Origin: Anammoximicrobium sp032229885
GTDB taxonomy: Bacteria; Planctomycetota; Planctomycetia; Pirellulales; Pirellulaceae
Assembly: GCA_032229885.1 (NCBI GenBank)
Contig: JAVYAJ010000145.1
Coordinates: forward strand, 1-36,172
Direction: 5' to 3'
DNA: 36,172 bases
The notes under the pieces are model-generated. The model was not told the DNA's origin, ran no database searches, and saw nothing but the letters and a program-made list of their open reading frames with translations. A program made the position numbers and the translations under genes. Positions 1 to 8,878 of the stretch are shown here, piece by piece; within the stretch, counting starts at the first letter, position 1; each line of letters begins with the position of its first letter.

Positions 1-297
1 TCTGCTGGCGGTCGATCCAGTTCGTCCGCTACGAAGAACCCACCTGTCACCAAGGACCGGACGGCTTGCGCCGTTCCGCTTCGATTAGCGGCGCATTTCC
101 TGAACGGTTACCTGATTCTAGATCTCAACCGGACACTCATTGATCGAACGATCCGAAATGGTCTGGTTGGTCCGGACCTGTCCGGCGTTCTCTGTGTCTT
201 GGTGGTAAAAACGCATTTTCACCGCCGAGACGCCGAGGACGTGGAGAGCATTTCCGTGTTTCCAAGGCGGCGGCTGTTGTAAACAACGCGACGAAGG
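1..297. other. window edge, no gene recognised
   Basis: No convincing coding sequence is visible. Short open frames run in from the left edge on the plus strand and stop within about 150 bases; none shows a recognisable domain, so a gene end from outside the window cannot be excluded. Around 225-245 there is a short direct repetition built on GCCGAGACGCCGAGG. The stretch lies downstream of the minus-strand metalloprotease. Confidence 0.4.
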
Positions 298-1311
298 CTA
301 CCGTGCCACCGTCAACGGGCTGACGTCGGGAACCCCGCGCGAATCGACGTTGTAGGCGTAGGCAAAACGCTGCGCCTGGCCGTTCTCGCAATACACCCGC
401 AACTGCAAGTCGTAGGCGCCGGGCAACAGGTCCGCGATGGGCAACCGAAACGTACCGTCGGGCTTGAGTCGCGTCGGCCAGCCGACGGCGTCGTAATCCA
501 ACGGTTCGCTGGCCGGATCATTGAGAGCGATCAAGCCGACCGGCGTCGGATTTCCAGAGACGCGTCCGCTCAGCACCAAGCCTCCGGCGGCCGTGGTTGC
601 GGATAGTTCGTCGATGGTCACGTCTGGCTTTCGGTCGTCGAGGTCGTGTCCCGTGAACAGAGGATGGAACGTGAGCGGCAGCGCCGAGGCCGCCGTCAAG
701 AATGCGCCGGGCCCTTTGCCCCGCAGCTCCTTGCCGTAATGATTGTTGCCGCGCCCCATCAAAGATCGGCCGAAACGCTGCCGCAGCATCGGACGCTCGG
801 CGTCGTGTCCCAGGCCGAACGCGTGACCAAGCTCGTGGGCAATGCCGCCGATATATCGGGTGTTGAAGTCGCCGATGGTCTTGCCATCTTTCCAGAAAGG
901 ATCCAACTGGTTCGACCCCAGCGCGGCGGCGTCGAGCCGCACGTCATCGAAGACCAACGCAGACCCTTTGTTGCCGTTGCCGCCACCGACAAACGGCCCG
1001 ATCTCGGTCGTCTGCCCCGGTTCGCGCAGCAGCAGCGTTTGGAATATGACGACCACCTCGCGCTCGAAATCGAGGCCCTGCCGGGCGAACTCTTCGCGGA
1101 CTTCTTGCCGGATCCTGTCCCGCGACTCGCGATCATACGCGCGAGACATGTCTTTGCCCTTGACCACAATGATGTTCAATTGGTTGTTGGCGGTGCGGGG
1201 CAGCGGTACGATCGCGTTCAGCAACATGACGAAAACGGGGCCACTTCCACTTCGGCCAGCGGCTAGGCGTTCAGACAGTTGGCTCGACGCGCCGCTCCGG
1301 TGGCAAGACAA
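298..1311 (-). CDS. metzincin-type zinc metalloprotease, probably 5'-truncated
   Basis: The protein carries HELGHAFGLGHD at residues 159-170, the HExxHxxGxxH zinc site of metzincins (ligands H159, H163, H169; catalytic E160). A GPFVGGGNGNKG stretch lies before it (105-116). From about residue 230 to the end the sequence looks like a beta-sandwich/Ig-like module (LSGRVSGNP, GTFRLPIADLLPGAYDLQL). Related planctomycete proteins, as I recall them, begin with a signal peptide and about 100 further residues before this catalytic region. Here the frame opens at a TTG (1309-1311) followed by unconvincing sequence, and the next candidate, ATG at 1225-1227, has no Shine-Dalgarno. I infer loss of the 5' end, so this may be a pseudogene. 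It is divergent from the secreted LamG-like gene at 1449. The catalytic motif is certain; the start and functionality are not. Confidence 0.6.
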   Translation of the reverse strand: MSCHRSGASSQLSERLAAGRSGSGPVFVMLLNAIVPLPRTANNQLNIIVVKGKDMSRAYDRESRDRIRQEVREEFARQGLDFEREVVVIFQTLLLREPGQTTEIGPFVGGGNGNKGSALVFDDVRLDAAALGSNQLDPFWKDGKTIGDFNTRYIGGIAHELGHAFGLGHDAERPMLRQRFGRSLMGRGNNHYGKELRGKGPGAFLTAASALPLTFHPLFTGHDLDDRKPDVTIDELSATTAAGGLVLSGRVSGNPTPVGLIALNDPASEPLDYDAVGWPTRLKPDGTFRLPIADLLPGAYDLQLRVYCENGQAQRFAYAYNVDSRGVPDVSPLTVAR

Positions 1312-1448
1312 TTGCTACAATGAACGAAGTCTTGGACGACGGCTTCGTCAGGATGAGAATGGGGCAGACGGTCGAGATCGGCAACTGAACCCGGCTGTCG
1401 GGCGTCTGTCGGTCGTGGCCTGGACCCCGAAGTCTGGAGGGGACGGTC

Positions 1449-2288
1449 ATGAAGCGTTTAGTCTTCATTCTGCTGTTTTCGGTCGCCACGACGGCCCAGG
1501 CTCAGATTACGCCCACGGGGCTCATCCTGGATCTGAACGCCGACAGAGGCGTCGAGGTCGAGGACGGCGACCGCGTCGTGAAATGGACCAATCAGGTGGT
1601 CACGTTTGCGGCCAGGGATTTCGTCAAGCAGGACCAAGGCCGCAGGATACCGGGCTCCGGGCGTCCGACGCTGAAGAAGTCGGTGGCGGCAATCGACGGT
1701 CACGACACGCTGGTTTTCAGACGGCAGGAACTTGTCAACCACGACGAAGACGCCTTCGATCATCTGGTCACTGGCAGCGGCTACACTTGGCTCGCTGTTA
1801 TCAGCGTCTACGCGCAGGTCGTACAATTGAAGGACGTGCATTCCTTCTTTGGCAACCTGAAAAACAGCGGCATGTACGAGGGGATCTGGGGCAACGTGAC
1901 GGATGACAATCGGGTTTGGATCGGATCGCGCAACGGCCTCACCTTTGGGCGCTGGGACGATAACAATCCCATGGTGGTGGCTGCCAAGCCGCTGGAGGAA
2001 GGCCGATACTACGTCGTGGCAGGACGGATGGGCGCGGGCGCCGGCGAGGTCCGGATCGAGCTGTTCATCAACGGGCCGCGGGCCGTCGCGAGCAAGCCGT
2101 TTCCGGTCAATCCAAAGGCCAATTCATCGAAGCTGGCCATCGGCCAAGAACGTGACGCCACCAACCATCCGGGCCGCGAGTCCTTTGACGGCGAATTGGC
2201 TCGGTTCCTGATGTTCGAGCGTCCGCTGAGCGGCCTCGAGTTGGAGCAGACGATGAATTCGTTGAAGAAGACCTATACGATCCGATGA
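1449..2288 (+). CDS. secreted LamG / concanavalin A-like domain protein
   Basis: A 279-residue protein with a clear signal peptide (MKRLVFILLFSVATTAQA, cleavage after AQA). The mature part starts with LILDLNADRGVEVEDGDRV and resembles LamG/concanavalin A-like jelly-roll proteins: alternating beta strands, a YYVVAGRM..GEVRIELFINGP strand pair around residues 180-210, and the family-typical ending FDGELARFLMFERPLSGLE. Such domains bind carbohydrate or protein ligands; no catalytic residues are recognisable, and the ligand is unknown. The start is supported by GGAGGGG about 7 bases before the ATG. It is followed after 15 bases by the zinc-ribbon gene, so the two may be co-transcribed. Fold assignment is moderately sure; function is not. 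Confidence 0.75.
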   Translation: MKRLVFILLFSVATTAQAQITPTGLILDLNADRGVEVEDGDRVVKWTNQVVTFAARDFVKQDQGRRIPGSGRPTLKKSVAAIDGHDTLVFRRQELVNHDEDAFDHLVTGSGYTWLAVISVYAQVVQLKDVHSFFGNLKNSGMYEGIWGNVTDDNRVWIGSRNGLTFGRWDDNNPMVVAAKPLEEGRYYVVAGRMGAGAGEVRIELFINGPRAVASKPFPVNPKANSSKLAIGQERDATNHPGRESFDGELARFLMFERPLSGLELEQTMNSLKKTYTIR

Positions 2289-2303
2289 CGGGACGAGCGA
2301 CCG

Positions 2304-2549
2304 ATGGCCATCCGATGTCCAGAATGCAGTGCAGAGTACGACGTGACGCTGTTCACGTTCGATCGCAAGCTGCGCTGCGACTGTGGGACGTGGGTCGATC
2401 TGGCCGTTGGGCACCAGCAAACCAAAATCGCCCGGCACACACCACGGCCGAGCACCGTGGACCGGTCACCGGAACGGATTCGACAAGAAGAGACCAAGCT
2501 GCTGGCGGCGATCCAGGAGGCGGTGCTCGAGTTGTATGGGTTGCGGTGA
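2304..2549 (+). CDS. small zinc-ribbon protein
   Basis: An 81-residue protein whose N-terminal third forms a zinc ribbon: CPEC at residues 5-8 and CDC at 25-27, separated by a short strand-turn-strand (EYDVTLFTFDRKLR). The C-terminal part (about 52-81) is a predicted amphipathic helix (SPERIRQEETKLLAAIQEAVLELYGLR region). Small proteins with this opening are, as I recall, frequent in planctomycetes but uncharacterised. The ATG lies 15 bases after the preceding stop, with only a weak GGGACGAG as possible ribosome site. The other frames through this stretch contain no recognisable domain. Confidence 0.65.
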   Translation: MAIRCPECSAEYDVTLFTFDRKLRCDCGTWVDLAVGHQQTKIARHTPRPSTVDRSPERIRQEETKLLAAIQEAVLELYGLR

Positions 2550-2759
2550 GAGATGACAACGCGTCTATCCGCACGGAAACAGAGGCCGTCGACAGGATAC
2601 GGAACATGAGCAATGGCAAGGAAACCCACAAAACGGAAGCATCTGGATGCGGTGAACGACGAGCTGCGCCGCGTCCGGTCCTGGTGAAACGAAAAGCAGG
2701 GGTCTGGGCCGAACAATAAAACGCAACAAGAATCGCCCGCCGGGCAAGGAAGGCAATAC

Positions 2760-3194
2760 ATGTCCAAAAACAAGAAGAGCAAACGCGCTAAGCGCGCCGT
2801 TGCCACACGCCGACGTCGAGGTGTCATGTTCGGCGGCAAGCCCAAGATGTCTGAAGTCATCCTGGACTTGGCGGCCCCATTACTCGACAGCGCCGGATCT
2901 GACCCAAACGCAGTAGAAGCCATCATACAACTCACAATCATCGCCTGGAACAATGCGATGTCTCCGGTGGCGCATCAGGCGGAGATAGAAAAGAAGATCA
3001 TCGACACCCTCGTGCCCGCGGGCGGAGACGCCGAAGAGGCGGCAACGATCGCCCAGACCTTGAAAGTCGTCGAGGATCGGCGCAAGAAGCGGTATCCGAC
3101 GTTACGCAAGTACGTGGTGCATTACGACCTGCGAGTGTCCGAGGACCAGATCGAACTTCATGTCGCTTCCGAAGCCATGTTGGATAATCGTTAG
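2760..3194 (+). CDS. hypothetical basic-N-terminus protein
   Basis: A 144-residue protein I do not recognise. Residues 1-21 are almost entirely Lys/Arg/Ala/Ser (MSKNKKSKRAKRAVATRRRR), suggesting contact with nucleic acid or ribosomes. Residues 30-120 look alpha-helical and acidic-to-mixed (MSEVILDLAAPLLDS, AIIQLTIIAWNNAM, EIEKKIIDTLVP, AATIAQTLKVVEDRRKKRYP). The end is a predicted beta strand pair (KYVVHYDLRVSEDQIELHV). The ATG is preceded by AAGGAAGG at suitable spacing, which together with even codon use supports a real gene. It stands alone, about 210 bases after the zinc-ribbon gene. No signal peptide or membrane segment is present. Confidence 0.6.
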   Translation: MSKNKKSKRAKRAVATRRRRGVMFGGKPKMSEVILDLAAPLLDSAGSDPNAVEAIIQLTIIAWNNAMSPVAHQAEIEKKIIDTLVPAGGDAEEAATIAQTLKVVEDRRKKRYPTLRKYVVHYDLRVSEDQIELHVASEAMLDNR

Positions 3195-3255
3195 TAATGA
3201 CTCTAACGCGAGCCCCCTCCCGTAACCCCGCAAGTGTAGTGCGCAAACCACTGTA

Positions 3256-3273
3256 CAAGATGCGCGCATCTTG
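3256..3273. repeat. perfect 18-base palindrome
   Basis: CAAGATGCGCGCATCTTG reads identically on both strands. It begins 62 bases after the stop of the preceding gene. There is no T-run after it, so it is not a standard intrinsic terminator. It could be a transcript 3'-end hairpin or a site for a dimeric DNA-binding protein. A GCGCAA/TTGCGC pair (3241-3246 and 3271-3276) overlaps it. Confidence 0.6.
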
Positions 3274-3389
3274 CGCCCAGGGCACGAACGGAGACTTTAA
3301 ACGGGTGTCGCATCGCGTCAGGGTGCGGCGAGGTGGGGCGGCTGGCGCCCAGGGTGCGCGGCTGCGCTGCGACCCGGGGCTACGGTCTC

Positions 3390-3455
3390 GTACGCCTTTG
3401 GCGTACACTCGAGAGGAGCGTGATCCCCAGCGTTGCCAACGCGAAGCGGCAACGC
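3390..3455. repeat. two adjacent hairpins
   Basis: GTACGCC at 3390-3396 pairs with GGCGTAC at 3400-3406 across a TTT loop, and GCGTTGCC at 3430-3437 pairs with GGCAACGC at 3448-3455. The first lies in sequence (about 3340-3406) whose minus-strand translation (GRSAAAHPGRQPPH) resembles repeat-derived text I associate with planctomycete intergenic repeats. No second copy was found in this window. Confidence 0.4.
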
Positions 3456-4137
3456 GGCCGAGTGCTGCAGGAGTTCGACGAACCGCGCCTTGTCCATGTG
3501 CTTGCGGTGACGGTCAGTGCAAGGGTGACCTACGGCCGGGTGAGGGATCATTTGGGAGAAGTCAATGGTCGATCGGCGGCACCCATTCCTTGACACTTGA
3601 AACAGTTGTGGTTCATTGATGGCGCTCATTGCAAGTCGCCCGATCGAGAACCGTTATTGCCGATCCCAAACGCGCCGCGGTTTTCGCGGGTAAATAGAGG
3701 GTAACAGAAGTGGGGGCCAAATGCGTCTTCGTCGAAGTTTCAGGCTTCGCCTCGGTGGGCAGTGTGCCGACGCGACGGCGAAGGGCATGAGACGGCGCCT
3801 TGGCATCCACTTTGTAATCCGACGTGTGAGCGAGGGAAGGATAAGGATCGCGTCTGCAACGGTGGGGTTCGGACAGGTCTCGTTCCAGACGGCGGCAAGG
3901 GCTTGACTCGTGATGCCAAGGGTCCGCGTCGTATCGTTCTTCAGCAAGCTGAGCCGGGCGGAGTGCAAGAGGCTGAGCTCGACGTTCGCTTGGCTTTGTC
4001 CAACGCGATATTGACGTTCTTGAAACGTCATCTCACATGGCCAATGCGGGCGATTCTCCATGCGACGATGGTCCCGCGCCGCTTCCGCAAAACGCTGCTT
4101 CGGCAAATCGCCGCTTCCGCAAGCCGACGCCTCGATG

Positions 4138-6591
4138 TCAGGGTTGCGGTGAGTCGTTCGGTTTCAGATGGATGACCTTTTCAGTCGCGGTGTCGATGGC
4201 CTTTCGCGAGTACAGCAGCGGGAAGTATTGTCCGGCGCGCCACAGGGGCGCCAGGTCGCGATAGTGCGGGCTGTCGGGGTCGCCCGACTGGCCGGGGTGA
4301 TTGATCGCGCGCGAATTGTCCCAATCGCCGACATCGACGACGATGCGAAACGAAGCGCCGTTCGTCTGACGGAAGTCGGCGGCGCGATAACTGGATTGAT
4401 TCGGCGTAAAAGCGCTGCCATCCTTTGGAATGGGGCCGACGTTGATTTTCGCGCGCAGCGACTCATCCACCGCGGCGGCGAAGGGATGCTCGCTGAGATT
4501 GTGATGCAGTCGGCCCCATTGCCAGGACGCGGGATCGGAGCCCTGCAATCGTTCCAGCTCGGCGTAGGCAGCAGCCAAGGTAGACACGAGCAGTCGATCG
4601 CGGCTCGTCGCGGGGTTGGCGCCGAAATGGTCCGCCGGTCGCTCGAGCCAGCGCAGCATCAGCTCGATGTCGGTGCTCGCCAGCGCCGCGGCCGCGGACG
4701 GCGGCAGCACGGCTTGACGGAATGCCCGGCTCAGATGGCGGCTCTGCCAGACTTCGAACAACGCGGCCTGCGCGGATTCGGCGGGCTGGCGGGCGTCCCA
4801 GCCGCGGAGCAGCGCCAGCGCTTTTTGCGCCCGCGGATCGTCGGGCGCGAGATCTTGGATCAGCGCCAGCAGCCGTCGAGCCGGAAGTGACAGGATGTCA
4901 TTTTGCAGCCGCTCGGAATCCTCGAGCGATGTCTTGTCCAAGCCCTCCAGAACCTCGCGGATCCGGGCATGGCGCGACGGATTGGTCCATTCGAAGCCGA
5001 GTTTGCGCTGGGCGGCAGGATAGTCGTCGGGGATGTTGTAGGCGTTGGCCGTGACGATCCAACCTTCGGGCGGGTTGTAGCTGTACGGCAGTTGGTCGCC
5101 GCGCCAGAATCCGTCCCATTCGTAGCGGCCATCGCCCGGCACGGGCAACAGGCCGTCCCAATTGGGCCGTTTCGGGGCGAGTCCGCCGGGAACCCAGCCG
5201 ATGTTGCCGGCCACGTCGGCGTAGACCTGGTTTTCGGTAGGCGCGCCCCAATTGGCCATGGCTTGGCGAAACGTCTGGAAGTCTCTCGCTCGCATATAGT
5301 CGATCGAGCCAAAATAGGGGCTCATCCCCGGCTCGAACCAGCAGGATCGCACGGCATACGCGAGGTGCGTTTGCGGGTCGAGGTAGATCACCGGACCATG
5401 CCGGGTGAACGCGAGTTCGACGGTCTGCGACCCCTCGCCCTTGACGCAGATTTCTTCCTGGATCACGCGAAACGACTCCCAGCCGTCTTGGTAGCGATAG
5501 CGAGTCGCGTCGTGCGGATCGACTTGGTAGACGTACAAGTCCTCTTGGTCGATGCTGAAAATGGTCAACCCAAAGGCAATCGTGCCGTTGTGCCCGATGG
5601 AAATGCCCGGCAGCGACGGCTCGCCGGCGCCGATCACGTTCAGCCCCGGCGCGGAAAGATGCGCTATGTATCGCAGGCTCGGCGCCGCATAAGCGCGATG
5701 CGGATCGTTGGCCATGATGGGCCGCCCGGTCGCCGATTTGGCCGGGCTGATCACCCAGTTGTTGCTGCCGACGGTGGCCGCATCGTCGTCCAGCTCGGAC
5801 GAATCGCTCGACAAACTCGCCGCCGAAGGCGACGCCGCGGCGGTCAACGCCGCGGGCGTGAGTCGAACCGCCTGAGTCGCCAGGCGAAAGACTTCGAGAA
5901 CATCGTCGGGCAGACACGGATCAAGCCCTGTGGGGACTTTGGTTCGCCAGTTGTTGCTCAGACCGACGCGCACTTGATCGACATCGACGTCCCTCGTCTT
6001 GCAGACGGTATTCGCCCGCGCGACTTCGCTGGCCAAATTGCGCGTCAGACCGTGTGAACGGATGCGAACGACGTCCTCGGCGGCCCACTTGGCTGGCCGA
6101 TAATCACACCGCGTGAACTCCCAGGGAACGCGATCGGGATGCGAGGAAAGCCAGTCGATATACGCATTGATCCCGGCTACGAAGGCCGCGGCAATATCCC
6201 GGGCCTCGGCGGAGCCGCGCGAGGCGTAGGCCGCCCACTCGCGGTCCATGTCGCCCCGATACAAGAACAGCCGCGCCGCCCGATCCTGCTGGACAAAAGA
6301 CGGGCCGAAGACCTCGGCGAGCTGCCCCAGGCCGCGCCGCCGCCACAGGTCGATCTGGAACAGACGATCTCGCCCGGCATTGAAGCCCTGAACGAAAAAC
6401 AAATCGGCCTCGCTCCGGGCATAGATGTGAGGGACGCCCCAGCGATCGATCAGAATCTCGGCCGGCGCTCGAAGGCCCGCGACGCGCATCGTCTCGATGA
6501 CAGGAGCGAGGTCGGTGGGACGCTCGGCGAAGAGCGTCCCCGCCAGCATCAACGCGAGGATGACAGGGAACAAGGACCGGCGTTTCGTCAT
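4138..6591 (-). CDS. penicillin acylase family Ntn hydrolase
   Basis: An 817-residue secreted member of the penicillin amidase/acyl-homoserine-lactone acylase family (S45). The ATG at 6589-6591 opens a signal peptide (MTKRRSLFPVILALMLAG); GGAG lies 9 bases upstream, better than the ATG ten codons earlier. Order: small (alpha) chain with DRWGVPHIYA and FFVQGFNAGRDRLFQIDL, a variable spacer, then GSNNW, where Ser276 would become the N-terminal nucleophile after autocleavage. The large chain follows with typical SLPGISIGHNGTIAFGLT and FTRHGPVIY segments and ANAYNIPDDYP. Family members hydrolyse amide bonds of acylated substrates in the periplasm; the substrate here is unknown (quorum-quenching and antibiotic-type substrates are both possible). 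Length and motif order look intact. The next gene upstream on the same strand ends 226 bases away. Confidence 0.9.
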   Translation of the reverse strand: MTKRRSLFPVILALMLAGTLFAERPTDLAPVIETMRVAGLRAPAEILIDRWGVPHIYARSEADLFFVQGFNAGRDRLFQIDLWRRRGLGQLAEVFGPSFVQQDRAARLFLYRGDMDREWAAYASRGSAEARDIAAAFVAGINAYIDWLSSHPDRVPWEFTRCDYRPAKWAAEDVVRIRSHGLTRNLASEVARANTVCKTRDVDVDQVRVGLSNNWRTKVPTGLDPCLPDDVLEVFRLATQAVRLTPAALTAAASPSAASLSSDSSELDDDAATVGSNNWVISPAKSATGRPIMANDPHRAYAAPSLRYIAHLSAPGLNVIGAGEPSLPGISIGHNGTIAFGLTIFSIDQEDLYVYQVDPHDATRYRYQDGWESFRVIQEEICVKGEGSQTVELAFTRHGPVIYLDPQTHLAYAVRSCWFEPGMSPYFGSIDYMRARDFQTFRQAMANWGAPTENQVYADVAGNIGWVPGGLAPKRPNWDGLLPVPGDGRYEWDGFWRGDQLPYSYNPPEGWIVTANAYNIPDDYPAAQRKLGFEWTNPSRHARIREVLEGLDKTSLEDSERLQNDILSLPARRLLALIQDLAPDDPRAQKALALLRGWDARQPAESAQAALFEVWQSRHLSRAFRQAVLPPSAAAALASTDIELMLRWLERPADHFGANPATSRDRLLVSTLAAAYAELERLQGSDPASWQWGRLHHNLSEHPFAAAVDESLRAKINVGPIPKDGSAFTPNQSSYRAADFRQTNGASFRIVVDVGDWDNSRAINHPGQSGDPDSPHYRDLAPLWRAGQYFPLLYSRKAIDTATEKVIHLKPNDSPQP

Positions 6592-6817
6592 GGGAGCATC
6601 TCCGTGAGCAAAACGTGTCAACGAGCGGTGATCGTCGCGGATGGGCGCGGACTATGCCACAGCCGCGTCTGACGGTTCCAAACGCACGCACAGGCGATGC
6701 GGCCCTTCCAGCGCGAGCCGGTCGCGTCCGCCGCTGGTCGTGTCCGCCGTCGGTCGCGGTGTCGGGCGAGTCGAACGCCGCGAACGATCGTACAAGCGGG
6801 CGGCCGTCCAAGCCGCG

Positions 6818-8485
6818 CTAGTGGACCAGCCGGTTGCGGATCGTGACGCCGCCGGACAGGTTCTTCACTTGGGCAAAGCCGTGCTGTTTCAGAATTCGAG
6901 CGGCGACGTGGGCGCGCACGCCGACCCCGCAGGAAACGACCGTCTCGGCCGACGGATCGAGCTCGCCCAGGCGTTCGCGCAGCTCGTCGATCGGGATGTT
7001 GATCGCGTGCGGCGCGCCGGCCAGCGGAGTCTCGGCCACCTCGTCCTGTTTACGAACATCGACCACTTGCAGTCCGGCCAAGTCCGCATCCGCGTCCAGA
7101 AACTGTTCGGAACCGTCCAACAGGTTCCCCGCGGCGAAGGCGGCCAGATGGATCGGATCCTTGGCCGATCCGAACGGGGGCGCATAGGCCAGATCAAGCC
7201 CGCCCAGATCGCGAACGGTGGCGCCGAACGCCATCGCGGTCGCGATCACGTCCAGCCGCTTGTCGATGCCTTCGCCGCCGACGGCCTGTGCGCCCAGGAC
7301 GCGACCGGTCCCAGGAGCGAAGGTCAGCTTGAGCGTCAACATCGCCGCGCCGGGATAATATCCGGCATGATGATTGGCGACGATGGTGACATTGTGGACC
7401 GGGACTCCGAGTCGTGCGGCGCTCTTGGCCGTCAATCCGGTCACCCCGGCCGTGCGGTCGAAGACGCGAACGATCGACGTGCCCAATACGGAAGCCATCG
7501 GCTGCGAGCGGCCTGTTGCCGCGTGCTCGCCGGCCAACCGGCCCGCGCGGTTCGCGGGACCCGCCAGCGCCACTCGTTGGCGGCGACCGATCGGGCCGCA
7601 CACGTACTCGCAGGCGTCCCCGACCGCGTAGATGTCGGGATCGCTCGTCTGTTGATACTCGTTGACGCCGATTCCGCCATCGCCGCCGATCGTCAGGCCG
7701 GCTTGCCGAGCCAGGGCGACCTCGGGCCGAACCCCCAAGCCCAAAATGGCCAGATCGGCCGGGATGATCCGCCCACTCTGCAATTCGATGCCCGTCAGCG
7801 CGTTCCGTTCGTCGGTCACGACGCGTTGAATGCCGTCCGCGGTATACACGGCCACGCCATGGCGGCGCAGCGCATCGTCCAACGGGTGCGCGATCTCGGG
7901 GTCCAGCAACGGCAGGATCTGTGCTTGCAACTCGCTGACCGCCGCCTCGAATCCCTGGCGGACCAACTGCTCGACCATCTCGAGTCCGATGAAGCCCGAG
8001 CCGACCACGACCGCCCGCTTCGACGTACACTTGTCCATCGCCGCCTTCATGTGATCGGCGTCGGCCATGTTCCGCAGCGTGAACACGTTTTCCACGTCGC
8101 CGCTGGCCAGCGGCGGTCTGAGCGGCGCAGCGCCCGGGGCAAGGATCAGCTTGTCGTACGTCAGACGGTATGTCTGGCCATCTGCGCGATTGCGCACGGT
8201 CACGGCCCGTCCGCCGCGATCGATGGCTTCGACCTCGTGACGCGTCCGAACGTCGATCCGAAAACGACGGGCGAGCAGGTCGGCCTGGGCGACCAGCAGC
8301 TTGTTGCGGTCGACGATCTCGCCGCCGATATAGTAGGGCAAGCCGCAGTTGGCAAACGAGACGTTCTCGTCCTTTTCCAACAGAATGATCTCGGCCCGCT
8401 CGTTCATCCGGCGGGCCCGCGTCGCGGCCGATGCGCCGCCGGCGACTCCGCCTACAATGACGATCGTCAGTGGTTTAGGGCTCAT
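6818..8485 (-). CDS. CoA-disulfide reductase-like FAD oxidoreductase with C-terminal rhodanese domain
   Basis: A 555-residue fusion. Residues 7-21 hold the FAD-binding GGVAGGASAA loop; SFANCGLPYYIGG places the redox cysteine (Cys47) exactly as in CoA-disulfide reductases. A second nucleotide-binding loop, VVVGSGFIGLEM, lies near 157-169, and YAVGDACE near 300 is the second FAD contact. The dimerisation domain follows (to about 450). The last 85-90 residues are a rhodanese domain with its active Cys519 (SCGVGVRAH). Known CoADR-rhodanese fusions reduce CoA disulfide, CoA persulfide or polysulfide with NAD(P)H. Which of these applies here cannot be told from sequence. AAGGGA precedes the ATG at good spacing. 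No membrane segment is visible, so it should be cytosolic. Confidence 0.9.
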   Translation of the reverse strand: MSPKPLTIVIVGGVAGGASAATRARRMNERAEIILLEKDENVSFANCGLPYYIGGEIVDRNKLLVAQADLLARRFRIDVRTRHEVEAIDRGGRAVTVRNRADGQTYRLTYDKLILAPGAAPLRPPLASGDVENVFTLRNMADADHMKAAMDKCTSKRAVVVGSGFIGLEMVEQLVRQGFEAAVSELQAQILPLLDPEIAHPLDDALRRHGVAVYTADGIQRVVTDERNALTGIELQSGRIIPADLAILGLGVRPEVALARQAGLTIGGDGGIGVNEYQQTSDPDIYAVGDACEYVCGPIGRRQRVALAGPANRAGRLAGEHAATGRSQPMASVLGTSIVRVFDRTAGVTGLTAKSAARLGVPVHNVTIVANHHAGYYPGAAMLTLKLTFAPGTGRVLGAQAVGGEGIDKRLDVIATAMAFGATVRDLGGLDLAYAPPFGSAKDPIHLAAFAAGNLLDGSEQFLDADADLAGLQVVDVRKQDEVAETPLAGAPHAINIPIDELRERLGELDPSAETVVSCGVGVRAHVAARILKQHGFAQVKNLSGGVTIRNRLVH

Positions 8486-8878
8486 GCGGTTCCCTTGTCA
8501 CACGAGTGGGATGTGGTAAGGCTGGCGGACGCAGCCCGAAAACGGCGTTGTGAACGTCATCGTTGGTATGCCGCGGGCACTGGTGGAGGCTGCTGTGGCG
8601 GCGCGCAACAGCGCGGCGTCGTTGGGCGTGCCGAGGACAGCGCATAGTATAGGACAGCGACCCGCAAAACCCAAGTCGGCCCTTGGTTGCCCGGTGCGAT
8701 AAACCATTAGAAATGTCCCCTGCGTCGCGCGCCGGCCAATTCTAGTTTTTGGGTACCCGCACGCGTCGGGGCGCGGAAGGCCCACGGCGTGACGACGGCC
8801 TCTATCCCGCCAGGCAGCCTCGACGTCGCACTGATTTATCAGCCTGGAGGACGTCCCTCGAGGCAAGCCTGTGTCGCG

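Larger units (their letters stand above)
3195..4137. other. spacer with hairpins, no convincing gene
   Basis: About 940 bases between a plus-strand hypothetical gene and the end of the minus-strand acylase gene. Open frames exist on both strands, the longest a minus-strand frame at 3654-4106, but none has a recognisable domain or a good ribosome site and their composition shifts along the frame. The stretch holds a perfect palindrome (3256-3273), two hairpins (3390-3406, 3430-3455) and, around 3825-3840, a fragment resembling the GTGAGCGAGGGA core of a repeat seen elsewhere in the window. I read it as decayed or repeat-derived sequence. Confidence 0.5.

Noticed and set aside
3654..4106. A possible 150-residue minus-strand protein in the 3.2-4.1 kb spacer
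   Set aside because: No domain, weak start, and the C-terminal third is an Arg/Pro-rich reading of repeat-like sequence.
4903..6057. A 384-codon plus-strand open frame antisense to the acylase gene
   Set aside because: Shadow of a gene with all penicillin-acylase motifs; no domain of its own.
6641..8647. A 668-codon plus-strand open frame antisense to the CoA-disulfide reductase-like gene
   Set aside because: Low-complexity composition and no motif; the opposite strand encodes an unmistakable oxidoreductase.
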